From Bacteroidales bacterium (GTDB lineage: Bacteria; Bacteroidota; Bacteroidia; Bacteroidales; Muribaculaceae): a stretch of DNA of 35,518 bases. Below are positions 7,671-16,049 of this stretch, piece after piece. The stretch spans positions 1-35,518 of the forward strand of contig JAJBUH010000003.1 of NCBI GenBank assembly GCA_020860445.1. The letters are read 5' to 3'. The position numbers and the translations under genes are program-made. The notes under the pieces were generated by a model. It was not told where the DNA came from and ran no database searches. It was given only the letters and a program-made list of their open reading frames with translations. Every line of letters starts with the position of its first letter. The stretch's first letter is position 1.

Positions 7671-8105
7671 CTATAGTTTTTCGATATCCTCGGCATTGAG
7701 GCCAGTGCAGTGAATGATGGTAGCGGTGGAAACGCCTTCTTGCTTTAGACTCCGAGCAATTTCTATGCTCCTTTCATCTCTGCCCTCTTTGTATGCGGTA
7801 TTGACGATATTGACGTTGTCGCGGAGCACTTTTAGGCTGACCTCCATCTCTACTATTCTATAGGCCGTTTTGGTTTTGCAGTAGATGTCGAATATGGCTC
7901 GGCGGTCCTGTGGGCGCAGCCCCAGTTTTTCGGGGTTCATGTAGGTCACATCGACGATTGGTTCCTCGTCCTCAATGATGGTGTTGAGGAAGTGTATGAG
8001 TATGTCTTTGTTGGCCTCGGTGCCAAACAGGCGCTTGAATCCGAAGTCGGTAAACGGGTTAATATATTTTTTCCTTGCACATGGCGCTGTCGCATTAATG
8101 TTCAC
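7671..8105 (-). pseudogene. Rpn/PD-(D/E)XK transposase-like gene with internal deletion
   Basis: A 144-residue ORF. The first ~90 residues (YINPFTDFGFKRLFGTE ... IFDIYCKTKTAYRIVEME) match the N-terminal catalytic half of the Rpn family (recombination-promoting nuclease, PD-(D/E)XK nuclease family transposase). Full members are about 280-310 residues. The sequence then jumps directly to a C-terminal-type segment (VLRDNVNIVNTAYKEGRDERS ... TGLNAEDIEKL), so roughly 150 residues of the middle appear to be missing in frame. The apparent start is GTG. It is most likely a decayed copy; a short functional variant cannot be excluded. It reads towards the buk terminator. Confidence 0.7.
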
Positions 8106-8163
8106 ATTGCGAATTTACGACTTTTATCTCATACTACCAAATCTTAAAGAGTAAAACTCGGAT

Positions 8164-8194
8164 TTTGTGGAATCGGAGAATTTTACTAATTTTC
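8164..8194 (+). promoter_or_regulatory. Duplicated promoter-like module, copy 1
   Basis: TTTG, 19 bp, TAATTTTC, embedded in a ~32-bp stretch nearly identical to the sequence at 11839-11870 upstream of the AAA-ATPase gene (two mismatches seen). It lies 120 bp upstream of the toxin gene in the otherwise featureless AT-rich 8106-8315 gap. Confidence 0.5.
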
Positions 8195-8278
8195 CAGAAG
8201 GCCAACATTTAAAATCTGTCAACTTTTTTTCAGGAACTGACAGAAATTAGGATAAGATTTGAAAATTTGTTGGATAAA

Positions 8279-8311
8279 ATTGTTATATATGTAAACTTTT
8301 TAGTAACTTTG
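8279..8311 (+). promoter_or_regulatory. Promoter of the toxin-antitoxin pair
   Basis: ATTG, 21 bp, then TAACTTTG at 8304-8311, a good Bacteroidetes -7 box. The toxin ATG begins only 5 bp after the box, so the mRNA would start at or next to the start codon (leaderless). Confidence 0.65.
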
Positions 8312-8315
8312 CAGT

Positions 8316-8660
8316 ATGAATCTACCACGTAAGTTGATATACTACAAATCCTACTTCATGGATTTCTTCAATACACTCGATGGAGATGTGCAAGAGAAAA
8401 TCTTGTACATGATTAATATGCTCAAGACTCAGCCACGCTTAAGTACCAAAGTGGTGAGATTGATTCGAGATGGGTTATTTGAATTGAAAATCGAATATGA
8501 AAGTAACATATACAGGTTTTTCTTTATTTTTGACAAGGGTAACATTGTAGTGCTCTTCAATGGCTTTACTAAGAAGACGCAGAAAACACCACCAAGAGAA
8601 ATAGAAAAGGCTTTAAGGATAATGAAAGAATATTATGAATCAAAAAGAGATGGAAAATAA
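8316..8660 (+). CDS. HigB/RelE-type toxin (phage-derived Gp49-like family)
   Basis: A 114-residue basic protein with the pattern of the Gp49-like/HigB branch of the RelE/ParE superfamily: LIYYKSYFMDFFNTLD at the N-terminus, VRLIRDGLFELKIEYESNIYRFFFIFD in the core, and GFTKKTQKTPPREIEKAL near the C-terminus. Members are usually ribosome-dependent mRNA interferases. It overlaps the downstream XRE antitoxin gene by 26 bp, in the toxin-first order typical of higBA. The start at 8316 is supported by family alignment even though the promoter box is only 5 bp away. The AT-rich composition differs from the upstream metabolic genes and suggests acquisition. Confidence 0.88.
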   Translation: MNLPRKLIYYKSYFMDFFNTLDGDVQEKILYMINMLKTQPRLSTKVVRLIRDGLFELKIEYESNIYRFFFIFDKGNIVVLFNGFTKKTQKTPPREIEKALRIMKEYYESKRDGK

Positions 8661-8955
8661 AGATTTACATAGTTTAGACGAATTGCTCGATCAGCGCTAC
8701 GGGGCTGTGGGTACCGAAAGCCGAGCTGAGTTTGATCGTCAAAGTGAGTTGTTCTACTTTGGACAAATCATACGGGAGACTCGTAAAAAAGAGAAGATGA
8801 CCCAATCTCAACTTGCAGCTTTGGTTGGTACCACCAAAAGCTATATCTCGCGTATTGAGAAAGGCTTAATTGAGCCTGGAATTACTCTGTTTGTGAGAAT
8901 TCTCAACGCATTGGGCCTGCGAATGGAGATTACTACTCCTATTTGCTACACTTGA
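8635..8955 (+). CDS. XRE-family antitoxin (HigA-like)
   Basis: A 106-residue protein with a helix-turn-helix of the Cro/C1 type in its C-terminal half (MTQSQLAALVGTTKSYISRIEKG, then LFVRILNALG). The N-terminal ~40 residues probably contact the toxin. It overlaps the toxin gene and completes a type II toxin-antitoxin module. Such antitoxins usually bind the promoter of their own operon. No clear operator palindrome is visible at the promoter. Confidence 0.9.
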   Translation: MNQKEMENKDLHSLDELLDQRYGAVGTESRAEFDRQSELFYFGQIIRETRKKEKMTQSQLAALVGTTKSYISRIEKGLIEPGITLFVRILNALGLRMEITTPICYT

Positions 8956-9295
8956 CCAAAGAGTGTAATTAGGGTTCAAATTAAAATTAAGCTTCATTCT
9001 CGGGTATACCCGGATGACAACCCCTACGGGGTAGCCATCCGGGCGACCTCCATATTTAACTTCTAATTGGACTCTTACTTCTCAGGGGAATTTAACGGAA
9101 ATGAAGTCTATGGATTTTCTCGGCCATGGGGCCAGAGTAGGGGTAGGGTAGCGAATCATAGGGAGCCGGTGCGGAAGTTGGTTACGGGCTTGTGGGAAAT
9201 TGAATGTCTCCAACTCAATAGAAGCTTGCCGCATCGCCACCTCCTTAGGCCTGTTGTGATAATTCCTAATCAAAAATGTAAATCAGTGATAGATA
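8956..9295. other. Intergenic region with one palindromic repeat
   Basis: A 340-bp gap before the LuxR-type gene. It contains one hairpin-like repeat (9017-9043, core ACCCCTACGGGGTAGCCATC) of the same family as the four copies at 28.8-29.0 kb. The two short ORFs drawn here have no recognisable protein features. I see no RNA gene. Confidence 0.6.
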
Positions 9296-10066
9296 ATGGA
9301 TATACTGCGCAGGGAGCTGAATGAGATATATCTTGGGCAGGGGCTTGGAGAGGAGCATCTGTCTGAGCAGGTGGTGCGCGAAGCGTTGCGGAAGGCGAGG
9401 GCTTTTTCGGAATTGTCAAAATGCAGCGTGGTGGTGACGGATATAGCGAGCGACAAGTCGTTTTTCTACTCGGGACATATATCCGACTTTATGGGTCTTA
9501 CCGAGAGCCAAAAGGCTCAGGAGGAGTTGGCGTCGAGCGATGAGGATTTTCTTTATGCCAGGATGCACCCCGAGGATTTGGTGGATTTGCGAATGTTGGA
9601 ATATGAATTCTTCAAACTGGCCGACAAGGCTCCGACAGATCGCAAATTAGATATTCAAGCTTATGCCACTGTAAGAATGGCAACCGCTGAAGGCCGCTAT
9701 GTGAGGATATACAAAGGCACCCGAGCGATGCAGCTGTCCCCCGCTGGCAAGCTATGGCTTATGCTATGCACTTATGACTTGAATCCGTATTATGAAGGTG
9801 GAGGCACCAACCCGGTGATAGTGAATATGCGCACTGGCGAGGTGACTCATCTCTACTTTGATAATCAGCGCAGCCATATCCTATCGGAGCGAGAGAAACA
9901 AGTGCTGAGACTGATAAGGGGCGGCAAGCTGAGCAAGGAAATCGCTGATGAGTTGGGCATCTCAGTGAATACCGTCAGCCGCCATCGGCAAAAAATCTTG
10001 GAGAAATTGTCGGTCGACAATTCGATTGAGGCTGTCAATGCTGCAGTGAGAATGAGGCTGCTATAG
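9296..10066 (+). CDS. LuxR-family transcriptional regulator with PAS-like N-terminus
   Basis: A 256-residue protein. Residues ~195-256 form a LuxR/GerE helix-turn-helix (LSEREKQVLRLIRGGKLSKEIADELGISVNTVSRHR). The N-terminal two thirds, including a PAS-like stretch around SVVVTDIASDKSFFYSG and ARMHPEDLVDL, resembles the sensor domain of a widespread group of Bacteroidales regulators. There is no receiver domain or membrane segment, so it probably senses a cytoplasmic signal. It stands alone between the toxin-antitoxin pair and the MalS-like gene, and its targets are unknown. Confidence 0.82.
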   Translation: MDILRRELNEIYLGQGLGEEHLSEQVVREALRKARAFSELSKCSVVVTDIASDKSFFYSGHISDFMGLTESQKAQEELASSDEDFLYARMHPEDLVDLRMLEYEFFKLADKAPTDRKLDIQAYATVRMATAEGRYVRIYKGTRAMQLSPAGKLWLMLCTYDLNPYYEGGGTNPVIVNMRTGEVTHLYFDNQRSHILSEREKQVLRLIRGGKLSKEIADELGISVNTVSRHRQKILEKLSVDNSIEAVNAAVRMRLL

Positions 10067-10078
10067 TCATAAATGACT

Positions 10079-10110
10079 ATTGTACGCGTGGCCTAAAGCC
10101 TGTAACTTTG
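10079..10110 (+). promoter_or_regulatory. Promoter of the MalS-like gene
   Basis: ATTG, 20 bp, then TAACTTTG at 10103-10110, only 13 bp before the ATG at 10124. It is a good match to the Bacteroidetes consensus. Confidence 0.65.
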
Positions 10111-10123
10111 CGGCAAAAAGAAT

Positions 10124-11831
10124 ATGAAAAAGGCATTATTCATTTTGCTGTTGATGGCCTACAACTCGCTTTGCTTTGGCCAACAAGCCGGGTTCAGTTG
10201 GCCCAGCGCTACCGTCTACTTCCTAATCACTGACCGCTTTGTCAACGGCGACACAGCCAATGACCAAAACTATGGCCGCATCAATGATTACGGCGATGGG
10301 CGGCTCAATGCTGCTACTTTCCATGGCGGAGACCTCAAGGGCATATTGCAAAAAGTGGAGGAGGGTTATTTCGACGCTCTGGGCGTGGATGTAGTGTGGA
10401 TGACTGATGTGTACGAGCAGATCCACGGCTGGCAGCCGGGCAGCGGAGGAGCTGTCAACGACTTCCCGCATTATGGCTATCATGGGTATTATCCCTTGGA
10501 TTACACACAAATGGACAAGAATTATGGCACCATCGCCGAGATGCGCCAACTCGTTGATGCTCTCCATAGCCGCGGCATACGCGTGATGCTCGGCGCCAAC
10601 ATCAATGACCCAGGTTATCCTACGTTGCTCGACGCTGTGCAGTACGGCTTTTGCTCCCACCGATGGCATGACTGCAGAGCAAGCAGCAGCTCATAATCCT
10701 GATTGGAATTATGAATCGTGGGCGCAATTTCAAGATTGGCCTAAGTGGTGGACCGACGCCTGGCTGCGCACACCTGCTGAATCATGGGACCAGACCGACA
10801 AGCAGACCATGACCCTCTACGGCTTGCCCGATTTCAAGGATGAGAAGACCGAGAGGGTAAAGCTCCCTATCTTTCTGAAGGAAAAGTGGGCCCAGGAGGG
10901 TGCCTCTAATGATGCTTGGGTGAATCCTTCGGCTCGCCATCTGCGCAAAGATATGCCTTGGGCGCCGGCTGACTATGTAATAGCTTGGATAGCATCGTGG
11001 GTCGAGGAATTCGGCATTGATGGCTTCCGCTGCGATATCGTGGAGTATGTGCATGGAGATCGCTGGCGGCAATTGTATGACGCATGCAATCTGGCGCTTG
11101 ACAAGTGGAGAAAAGCCCATCCCGATGACCCAGCCTCGACCTGGACGGATGCCTTTTACCTTACTGGCGATTTTGATAATGCCTATATTGACTATAAGCC
11201 AGATTATGCCAACTATGGGTTCTCGTCGATGGTGAATTTCTATTTCCCTAAGCGTGGCGATTTGGATGGGATAGTGCCAGTGTGGCGGATGTATGCCGAT
11301 TCGATAGCTGCGCATCCGGGTTGGCATTCCTTCAATTATCTCAACAATTCCTACCATCGCGATGCTGACTTCGCCAATATGACGGATTGCCTGACTACCT
11401 TGCTTCTCTCACCTGGGGTGGCACAGCTGTTTTATGGCGATGAGACGCGGCGAGATGTCAGCCATTGCCCGGCCTTGCAGAATGTCGACAGTGACCAGGC
11501 CTTTCGCGCTGACATGGATTGGGACAACATCGATGTCAATCTTTTGAATCACTGCCAAAAATTGGGCCAGATACGCCGCAGCCATCCTGTGATTGCTACG
11601 GGCCGACAGATTACCCTCAATCCTCACACCTGCGCTCGCATCTCTGATAATGATACCCTTATTATCAGAGTAAAACCAATCCCAAACGACCCAATACCCG
11701 TATCCCCTCTCTTTCCCGATGGAATAGTGCTTACAGATCTCTACACAGGCCGGCAATCCCCAGTGAAAAATGGCACCGTCTCCTTCCCCTCCTTCCAAAA
11801 CAATGTCGCCATCCTCGCTAAGCAAAGATAA
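10124..11831 (+). pseudogene. MalS-like GH13 alpha-amylase homologue, frameshifted and catalytically altered
   Basis: Two overlapping ORFs (10124-10696 and 10605-11831) together encode one periplasmic or secreted protein with a signal peptide (MKKALFILLLMAYNSLC). It resembles E. coli MalS (VYFLITDRFVNGD, TFHGGDLKG, EQIHGW, FPHYGYHGYYPLD, IDGFRCDIVEYV, QLFYGDET). The frames join at TTTT (10649-10652), where one extra T shifts the reading frame inside QYGF|APTDG. Independently, the active site is altered. Region I VVMNH is replaced by ANIND, and the acid/base Glu of region III (TGE) reads TGD. Region IV SSHD reads NSYHRD. Only the region II Asp is kept. So it looks like a pseudoenzyme that is now, or appears to be, broken. 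A single-base assembly error could explain the shift but not the active-site changes. Confidence 0.82.
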
Positions 11832-11842
11832 CTTTGTGAAAT

Positions 11843-11873
11843 TTTGTGGATTCGGGGAATTTTACTAATTTTG
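11843..11873 (+). promoter_or_regulatory. Promoter of the AAA-ATPase gene pair (duplicated module, copy 2)
   Basis: TTTG, exactly 19 bp, TAATTTTG. Surrounding bases match the module at 8162-8193 closely. It lies 55 bp upstream of the ATG at 11928. A second TAACTTTG box overlaps the stop of the preceding gene (11829-11836). Confidence 0.7.
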
Positions 11874-11927
11874 CGATATGATACCACGACTACCGACAAT
11901 TGGTGAATTTTAGGACGAGAATAGAGT

Positions 11928-13100
11928 ATGAAGTATCCGATTGGCATACAGAATTTCAAGAATCTGCGTAAGGGAGGATTTGTCTACGTGGATAAGACGG
12001 CCTATATTTATGATTTGGCCCATAATCGTCCATGTTGTTTCTTGAGCCGACCGAGGCGATTTGGAAAGAGTCTTCTGTTGTCAACGATGGAGGCTTATTT
12101 CTGTGGGGAAAAATCGCTGTTTGAAGGACTGGCAATCTATGAACTGGAACAAGAGTGGACTAAACACCCAGTGCTTCACCTCGATATGAATAATGGGAAC
12201 TTCTCCTCAGTAGAGAAACTGGAAGAATTTCTCTCTAACGAACTCCATAAGTGGGAAGAAGAATATGACGTAGAGGTATTGACAAGTGAATTAGGTATCA
12301 GATTCGAGAATGTTATTGACGCGGCATTCAAGAAAACCGGCCGTCAGGCCGTGATTCTTATAGATGAATATGACAAGCCTTTGCTCCAAGTCATCACTAA
12401 GGAATGGGAGCAAAGGAAATACCGCTCACTCTTAAAACCATTCTATGGTACCCTTAAGAAGGCAGAGGATCATATAAAGTTCATTTTCCTAACTGGTGTG
12501 ACCAAATTTGGCAAATTGAGTGTGTTCAGCGACCTTAATCAGCTGAAAGACATTTCTCTGATGCCTGAATACAAATCAATATGCGGAATCAGCGAGGAAG
12601 AGTTTCAACACTACTTCCAACCCGAACTAAAAGATTTTTCTGCTGCTCAAGGTCTTGACCAAGAGGAGACCCTGAAGGAATTGAAACGCATGTATGACGG
12701 GTACCATTTTTCGCGCATCGTCACTTCAGGTGTCTTCAATCCCTATAGTCTTTTGAATTCTCTTGATGAGAAAGATTTTGGCAGCTACTGGTTCCAAACC
12801 GGCATTCCCTCTTTTTTAGTAGACCTGCTAAAAGAAAGCCATTACCATCTCACTCGCTTAGACAACGCCATAGTAACCGAAAAGTTGCTCACTTGTGTAG
12901 ACGATCCAAAGTCTACCCCAATAACAGTCCTCTATCAAAGCGGCTTTCTTACCATCAAATCCTATGATCCTTTAACGCGCTTCTATACTTTGGACTTCCC
13001 TAATGAAGATGCGAAAAGGATTTTCTTGACTCATATACTGTCTCATTTTTCATGTATAGATTCACAAGAAATATTCGCAACATCTCCAAAGATTGGATAA
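11928..13100 (+). CDS. AAA-ATPase-like protein, C-terminal nuclease domain missing
   Basis: A 390-residue protein of the AAA-ATPase-like family that normally carries a C-terminal PD-(D/E)XK nuclease domain (about 510-580 residues in full). Seen: the N-terminal KYPIGIQNFKNLR and VDKTAYI, a Walker A-type RPRRFGKSLL, Walker B ILIDEYDKPL, sensor-type FLTGVTKFGKLSVFSDLNQL, and GYHFS. After LDFPNEDAKRIF the sequence ends within ~25 residues, so the nuclease domain is absent. It is followed 17 bp later by a complete relative in the same direction. The role of the family is unknown, although PD-(D/E)XK/ATPase fusions are often found in accessory regions. The gene is AT-richer than its surroundings, suggesting acquisition. 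Confidence 0.82.
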   Translation: MKYPIGIQNFKNLRKGGFVYVDKTAYIYDLAHNRPCCFLSRPRRFGKSLLLSTMEAYFCGEKSLFEGLAIYELEQEWTKHPVLHLDMNNGNFSSVEKLEEFLSNELHKWEEEYDVEVLTSELGIRFENVIDAAFKKTGRQAVILIDEYDKPLLQVITKEWEQRKYRSLLKPFYGTLKKAEDHIKFIFLTGVTKFGKLSVFSDLNQLKDISLMPEYKSICGISEEEFQHYFQPELKDFSAAQGLDQEETLKELKRMYDGYHFSRIVTSGVFNPYSLLNSLDEKDFGSYWFQTGIPSFLVDLLKESHYHLTRLDNAIVTEKLLTCVDDPKSTPITVLYQSGFLTIKSYDPLTRFYTLDFPNEDAKRIFLTHILSHFSCIDSQEIFATSPKIG

Positions 13101-13117
13101 TTGAGAAGGAATAAATT

Positions 13118-14863
13118 ATGAAGCTGATCCCACAGGCCATCGACAATTATGTGACCATTATCAAGGACAATTATTATTTCTTTGATAAGACCGCCTACAT
13201 AGCTACAGTAGAGCGCGAGAAGAATTTTATTCTCCTGGTGCGTCCCCGCCGTATGGGCAAGACTCTCTTCTCAAGCATGTTGATGACCTATTATGATATC
13301 AACTACAAAGACCAATTCCAAGAGCTGTTTGGAGGCTTAGCCATTGGCAAGAATCCTACACCGCTCGCCCACAGTTTCCTCACCCTGAGGTTTGATTTTT
13401 CGCACGTAACATCTGATATTGACCTGCTGGAACAAAGTTTTACCGAATACTGCAAAGGACAGATTTGGATCTTTTTCAAGCGTTACCCCACAATATACAC
13501 CGATGAGGAAAAGTCCCAGATTCTGGGAGCCCTCACCATAAAAGGCGCTCTTGTCAACCTGGTGGAACTCACTCACCTCAAAGGCCATAAGATATATCTA
13601 TTCATTGATGAATATGACAATTTCACCAATCTGGTCTTGGCCGCTCACGGAGTCAAGGCCCACGAAGAGATAACCCATGGCGATGGCTTCTATCGTGATT
13701 TCTTCAAGGGCTGCAAAGGCACATTCGACCGGATCTACATGACTGGCGTATCGCCCGTGACCTATGACGACATCACATCGGGGTTTTCTATCGGAGGCGT
13801 AGTAGCATTGAATCCGCGCTTCGATCAAGCCATCGGTGTCACTGAGACCGAGTTGCGAGCCATGATTGACTATTACCGAGAGCAAGGCTGCTATGAAAGG
13901 TCGACCGATGAGATTGTAGCTGAGATGAAACCTTGGTATGACAATTTCTGTTTCTCTCTCGACAGCTATGGCAAGGCCCCGACCATCTACAATACCTCGA
14001 TGGTTTGGCGGTATATGAACGAAATGGTGCTCTCTGGCCAACCGCCAAAACAGATGCTCGACCGCTCGGCTCGCACCGACCCTAAGAGTCTGAATTTCTT
14101 AGTAATGTCAGAAGACCTCGAGAATCGCGAGGAACGCATTGAGATTATCAAAGACATCTGCGTCAAGGGTTACACCACTGGCGAAGTAAAGGAGGAATTC
14201 CAAGCTTGCGACGCTGGCGATGAGGATAATTTCAAAAGCTTGCTCTATTATTACGGCACTTTGACCTTCGGAGGGCGCGACGCTTTGGGATTTCCCAAAT
14301 TGATAGTACCTAACAAGACCATGGGCGATTTGTATCTCGGCTACTTGATGCAAATTATAGAGCAAGAGGGCTTTCGCCTTAATGGACGCCGCAAAAAGCT
14401 CGAAGAAGCCATCCAAGAGGCGGCAGTGTCTGGCCAATGGAGGCAAATGGTGATGGATGTCGGAGCTCTTTGCAAAGATTATTCGAGCCTGCGTAATGCC
14501 AACCAGGGCGAAGCCAGCGTGCAAGCCTTTGCTCGCGGATTGCTATGCCTCAATCCCTATTTTGATGTATGGCCAGAATTGGAACTTAATCTCGGTTACA
14601 GCGATATTCTGCTTATACCTAAAGGCACAGAACATTGCCCAACTCGCTATAGCTATCTAATCGAGCTGAAGTACATGAATATGCGTGACAAACTCTCGGA
14701 CCGCTACGTCAAGGAGGCGTGCGAACAGCTCGACCGATACTCGCGCGATGCGCATCTACGTGGGAGCGCCTTGCTGCGCGGCTCCAAACTCATCTGCCTA
14801 TACATGATATTCCGTAACCAACGCCTCGTTGACAAGGGCGAGTATAAACCCAAAAACCTTTAA
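13118..14863 (+). CDS. AAA-ATPase-like / PD-(D/E)XK nuclease protein (full length)
   Basis: A 581-residue paralogue of the preceding gene. It starts with IPQAIDNYVTIIKDNYYFFDKTAYI and carries Walker A-type RPRRMGKTLF, Walker B FIDEYDNF and MTGVSPVTYDDITSGF. At the C-terminus is a plausible nuclease core with an Asp in GYSDILLIP (about D496) and the ELK motif in YLIELKY (E516, K518). An ATP-binding module linked to a restriction-fold nuclease is therefore likely intact. It is close behind the truncated ATPase (17 bp) and 26 bp before an exported protein gene, so they may be co-transcribed. Its biological role is not established; defence or mobile-element functions are guesses. Confidence 0.85.
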   Translation: MKLIPQAIDNYVTIIKDNYYFFDKTAYIATVEREKNFILLVRPRRMGKTLFSSMLMTYYDINYKDQFQELFGGLAIGKNPTPLAHSFLTLRFDFSHVTSDIDLLEQSFTEYCKGQIWIFFKRYPTIYTDEEKSQILGALTIKGALVNLVELTHLKGHKIYLFIDEYDNFTNLVLAAHGVKAHEEITHGDGFYRDFFKGCKGTFDRIYMTGVSPVTYDDITSGFSIGGVVALNPRFDQAIGVTETELRAMIDYYREQGCYERSTDEIVAEMKPWYDNFCFSLDSYGKAPTIYNTSMVWRYMNEMVLSGQPPKQMLDRSARTDPKSLNFLVMSEDLENREERIEIIKDICVKGYTTGEVKEEFQACDAGDEDNFKSLLYYYGTLTFGGRDALGFPKLIVPNKTMGDLYLGYLMQIIEQEGFRLNGRRKKLEEAIQEAAVSGQWRQMVMDVGALCKDYSSLRNANQGEASVQAFARGLLCLNPYFDVWPELELNLGYSDILLIPKGTEHCPTRYSYLIELKYMNMRDKLSDRYVKEACEQLDRYSRDAHLRGSALLRGSKLICLYMIFRNQRLVDKGEYKPKNL

Positions 14864-14889
14864 CATTGATCTTCTAATACTTCATCTGC

Positions 14890-16008
14890 ATGGGCAAGGA
14901 GAAATATTTGAAATATTACGGTTGGATTATTTCACTGTTTTTCCTGCTGATGGTCTGTCCCGGTGAGATATGGTCAAAAGATAAGAAGGGAGAGATGGGG
15001 AGCAGCCCTATCGAACTGAAGGAGCTGGAGGTGAAGAAGGATTTGAGGATGGTGCATATAGTGGCGTTTGTGAGAGATAATTCATTGCTCACTACGTATA
15101 CTGACACTGCCTTCCTCTTCCGCGAAAAGTGGGTGGATTTCATGCTCCCTCTCGACCGCAAGAACCGAGACAAGGGGTGGAGATTGCCAAGAATATTGTC
15201 GTCAAAATCTTATTTCAGGTTTACCAACGACAAGGGCATCGACAGCGTAAGCCACAAATTTGAGCAGCATTTCTCATGGTCGGATTGGATTAACCCTGTC
15301 GACCGAATCCCCTTGCCCAAGCCGCTGAGAGGCGTAAAACAAGCCACAGACACAATCTATGGCAAATACAGCCCAACGGAGACTTGGATCAAAGATGGAG
15401 ACACTGTCACTCTAAAGATAAACGTGCTGGCTGACCAGAGAAGCCGCAAATGGGTGCCCAGGCTGTCAACCTTCTTCAGCGATGAAGAGGGCCAGAAATT
15501 TGACTTTGAGGATTTCCGCATCACCTATCATTTTCGCAACATCGCCGACACCACCATCTACGCTCGCGACATAACCCAGATCACGGCTCATATTGCAAGC
15601 GAGGGCCGAGGGCGAAATATTTTCAGGTTCAACCCTGTCGAAGAGCCGTATTTCACCGAAACTTCGGCCGAGATGTATATCATAGATTACGAACTCCTTA
15701 CATCCAAAGAGGCTAAGAAATGGGAAAATGACAATCTGGAGGGCCTCAGTTTAGACCTTGCGCCCCCATCCAATATTGTGCCTCCTATTACTCCCGAAAT
15801 CGCTGCACTCATCAGCCGCGTGGAGAGTGCCCAAGAAATTGACGAGGCTGATGCCCGCGCCCGCCTCCAGGTAGACCAGCGCCTCGCTGGGCGTCCCCTG
15901 GAGGGTTATTCCAACGCTGAGGTAATCCGCCGTGTCCTCCTCAATGCCCTCGGCATCAAGACCAAGCGCAAATACAACAAAGACACTCGCCGCCGCTCCC
16001 CCTTCTGA
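14890..16008 (+). CDS. Exported protein of unknown function
   Basis: A 372-residue protein with a hydrophobic N-terminal segment (YYGWIISLFFLLMVCPGEIWS) that looks like a signal peptide. The mature part starts with LKELEVKKDLRMVHIVAF and continues with TYTDTAFLFREKWVDFMLP and RILSSKSYFRFTN, a conserved-looking pattern that I associate with unnamed Bacteroidales proteins. The C-terminus is basic (KTKRKYNKDTRRRSPF). No enzyme motif, lipobox or T9SS tail is seen. It lies 26 bp after the PD-(D/E)XK gene and is closed by a strong hairpin terminator. Confidence 0.7.
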   Translation: MGKEKYLKYYGWIISLFFLLMVCPGEIWSKDKKGEMGSSPIELKELEVKKDLRMVHIVAFVRDNSLLTTYTDTAFLFREKWVDFMLPLDRKNRDKGWRLPRILSSKSYFRFTNDKGIDSVSHKFEQHFSWSDWINPVDRIPLPKPLRGVKQATDTIYGKYSPTETWIKDGDTVTLKINVLADQRSRKWVPRLSTFFSDEEGQKFDFEDFRITYHFRNIADTTIYARDITQITAHIASEGRGRNIFRFNPVEEPYFTETSAEMYIIDYELLTSKEAKKWENDNLEGLSLDLAPPSNIVPPITPEIAALISRVESAQEIDEADARARLQVDQRLAGRPLEGYSNAEVIRRVLLNALGIKTKRKYNKDTRRRSPF

Positions 16009-16016
16009 CCAAAAGG

Positions 16017-16048
16017 AAAGGCGAGCAGACCCAGTCTGCTCGCCTTTT
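16017..16048. terminator. Bidirectional rho-independent terminator
   Basis: A perfect 14-bp stem (AAAGGCGAGCAGAC / GTCTGCTCGCCTTT) with a 3-base loop and T-rich flanks on both strands. It lies between the end of the plus-strand exported-protein gene and the 3' end of the minus-strand tRNA, and can end both transcripts. Confidence 0.93.
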
Positions 16049-16049
16049 G

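Noticed and set aside
9067-9324. Short ORFs (85 residues plus, 63 residues minus) in the gap before the LuxR-type gene
   Set aside because: No domain or signal features, and the plus ORF runs into the LuxR-type start in another frame.
10605-10696. Programmed -1 frameshifting in the MalS-like gene
   Set aside because: The required shift is +1, there is no canonical slippery heptamer or stop codon at the site, and the active site is degraded anyway.
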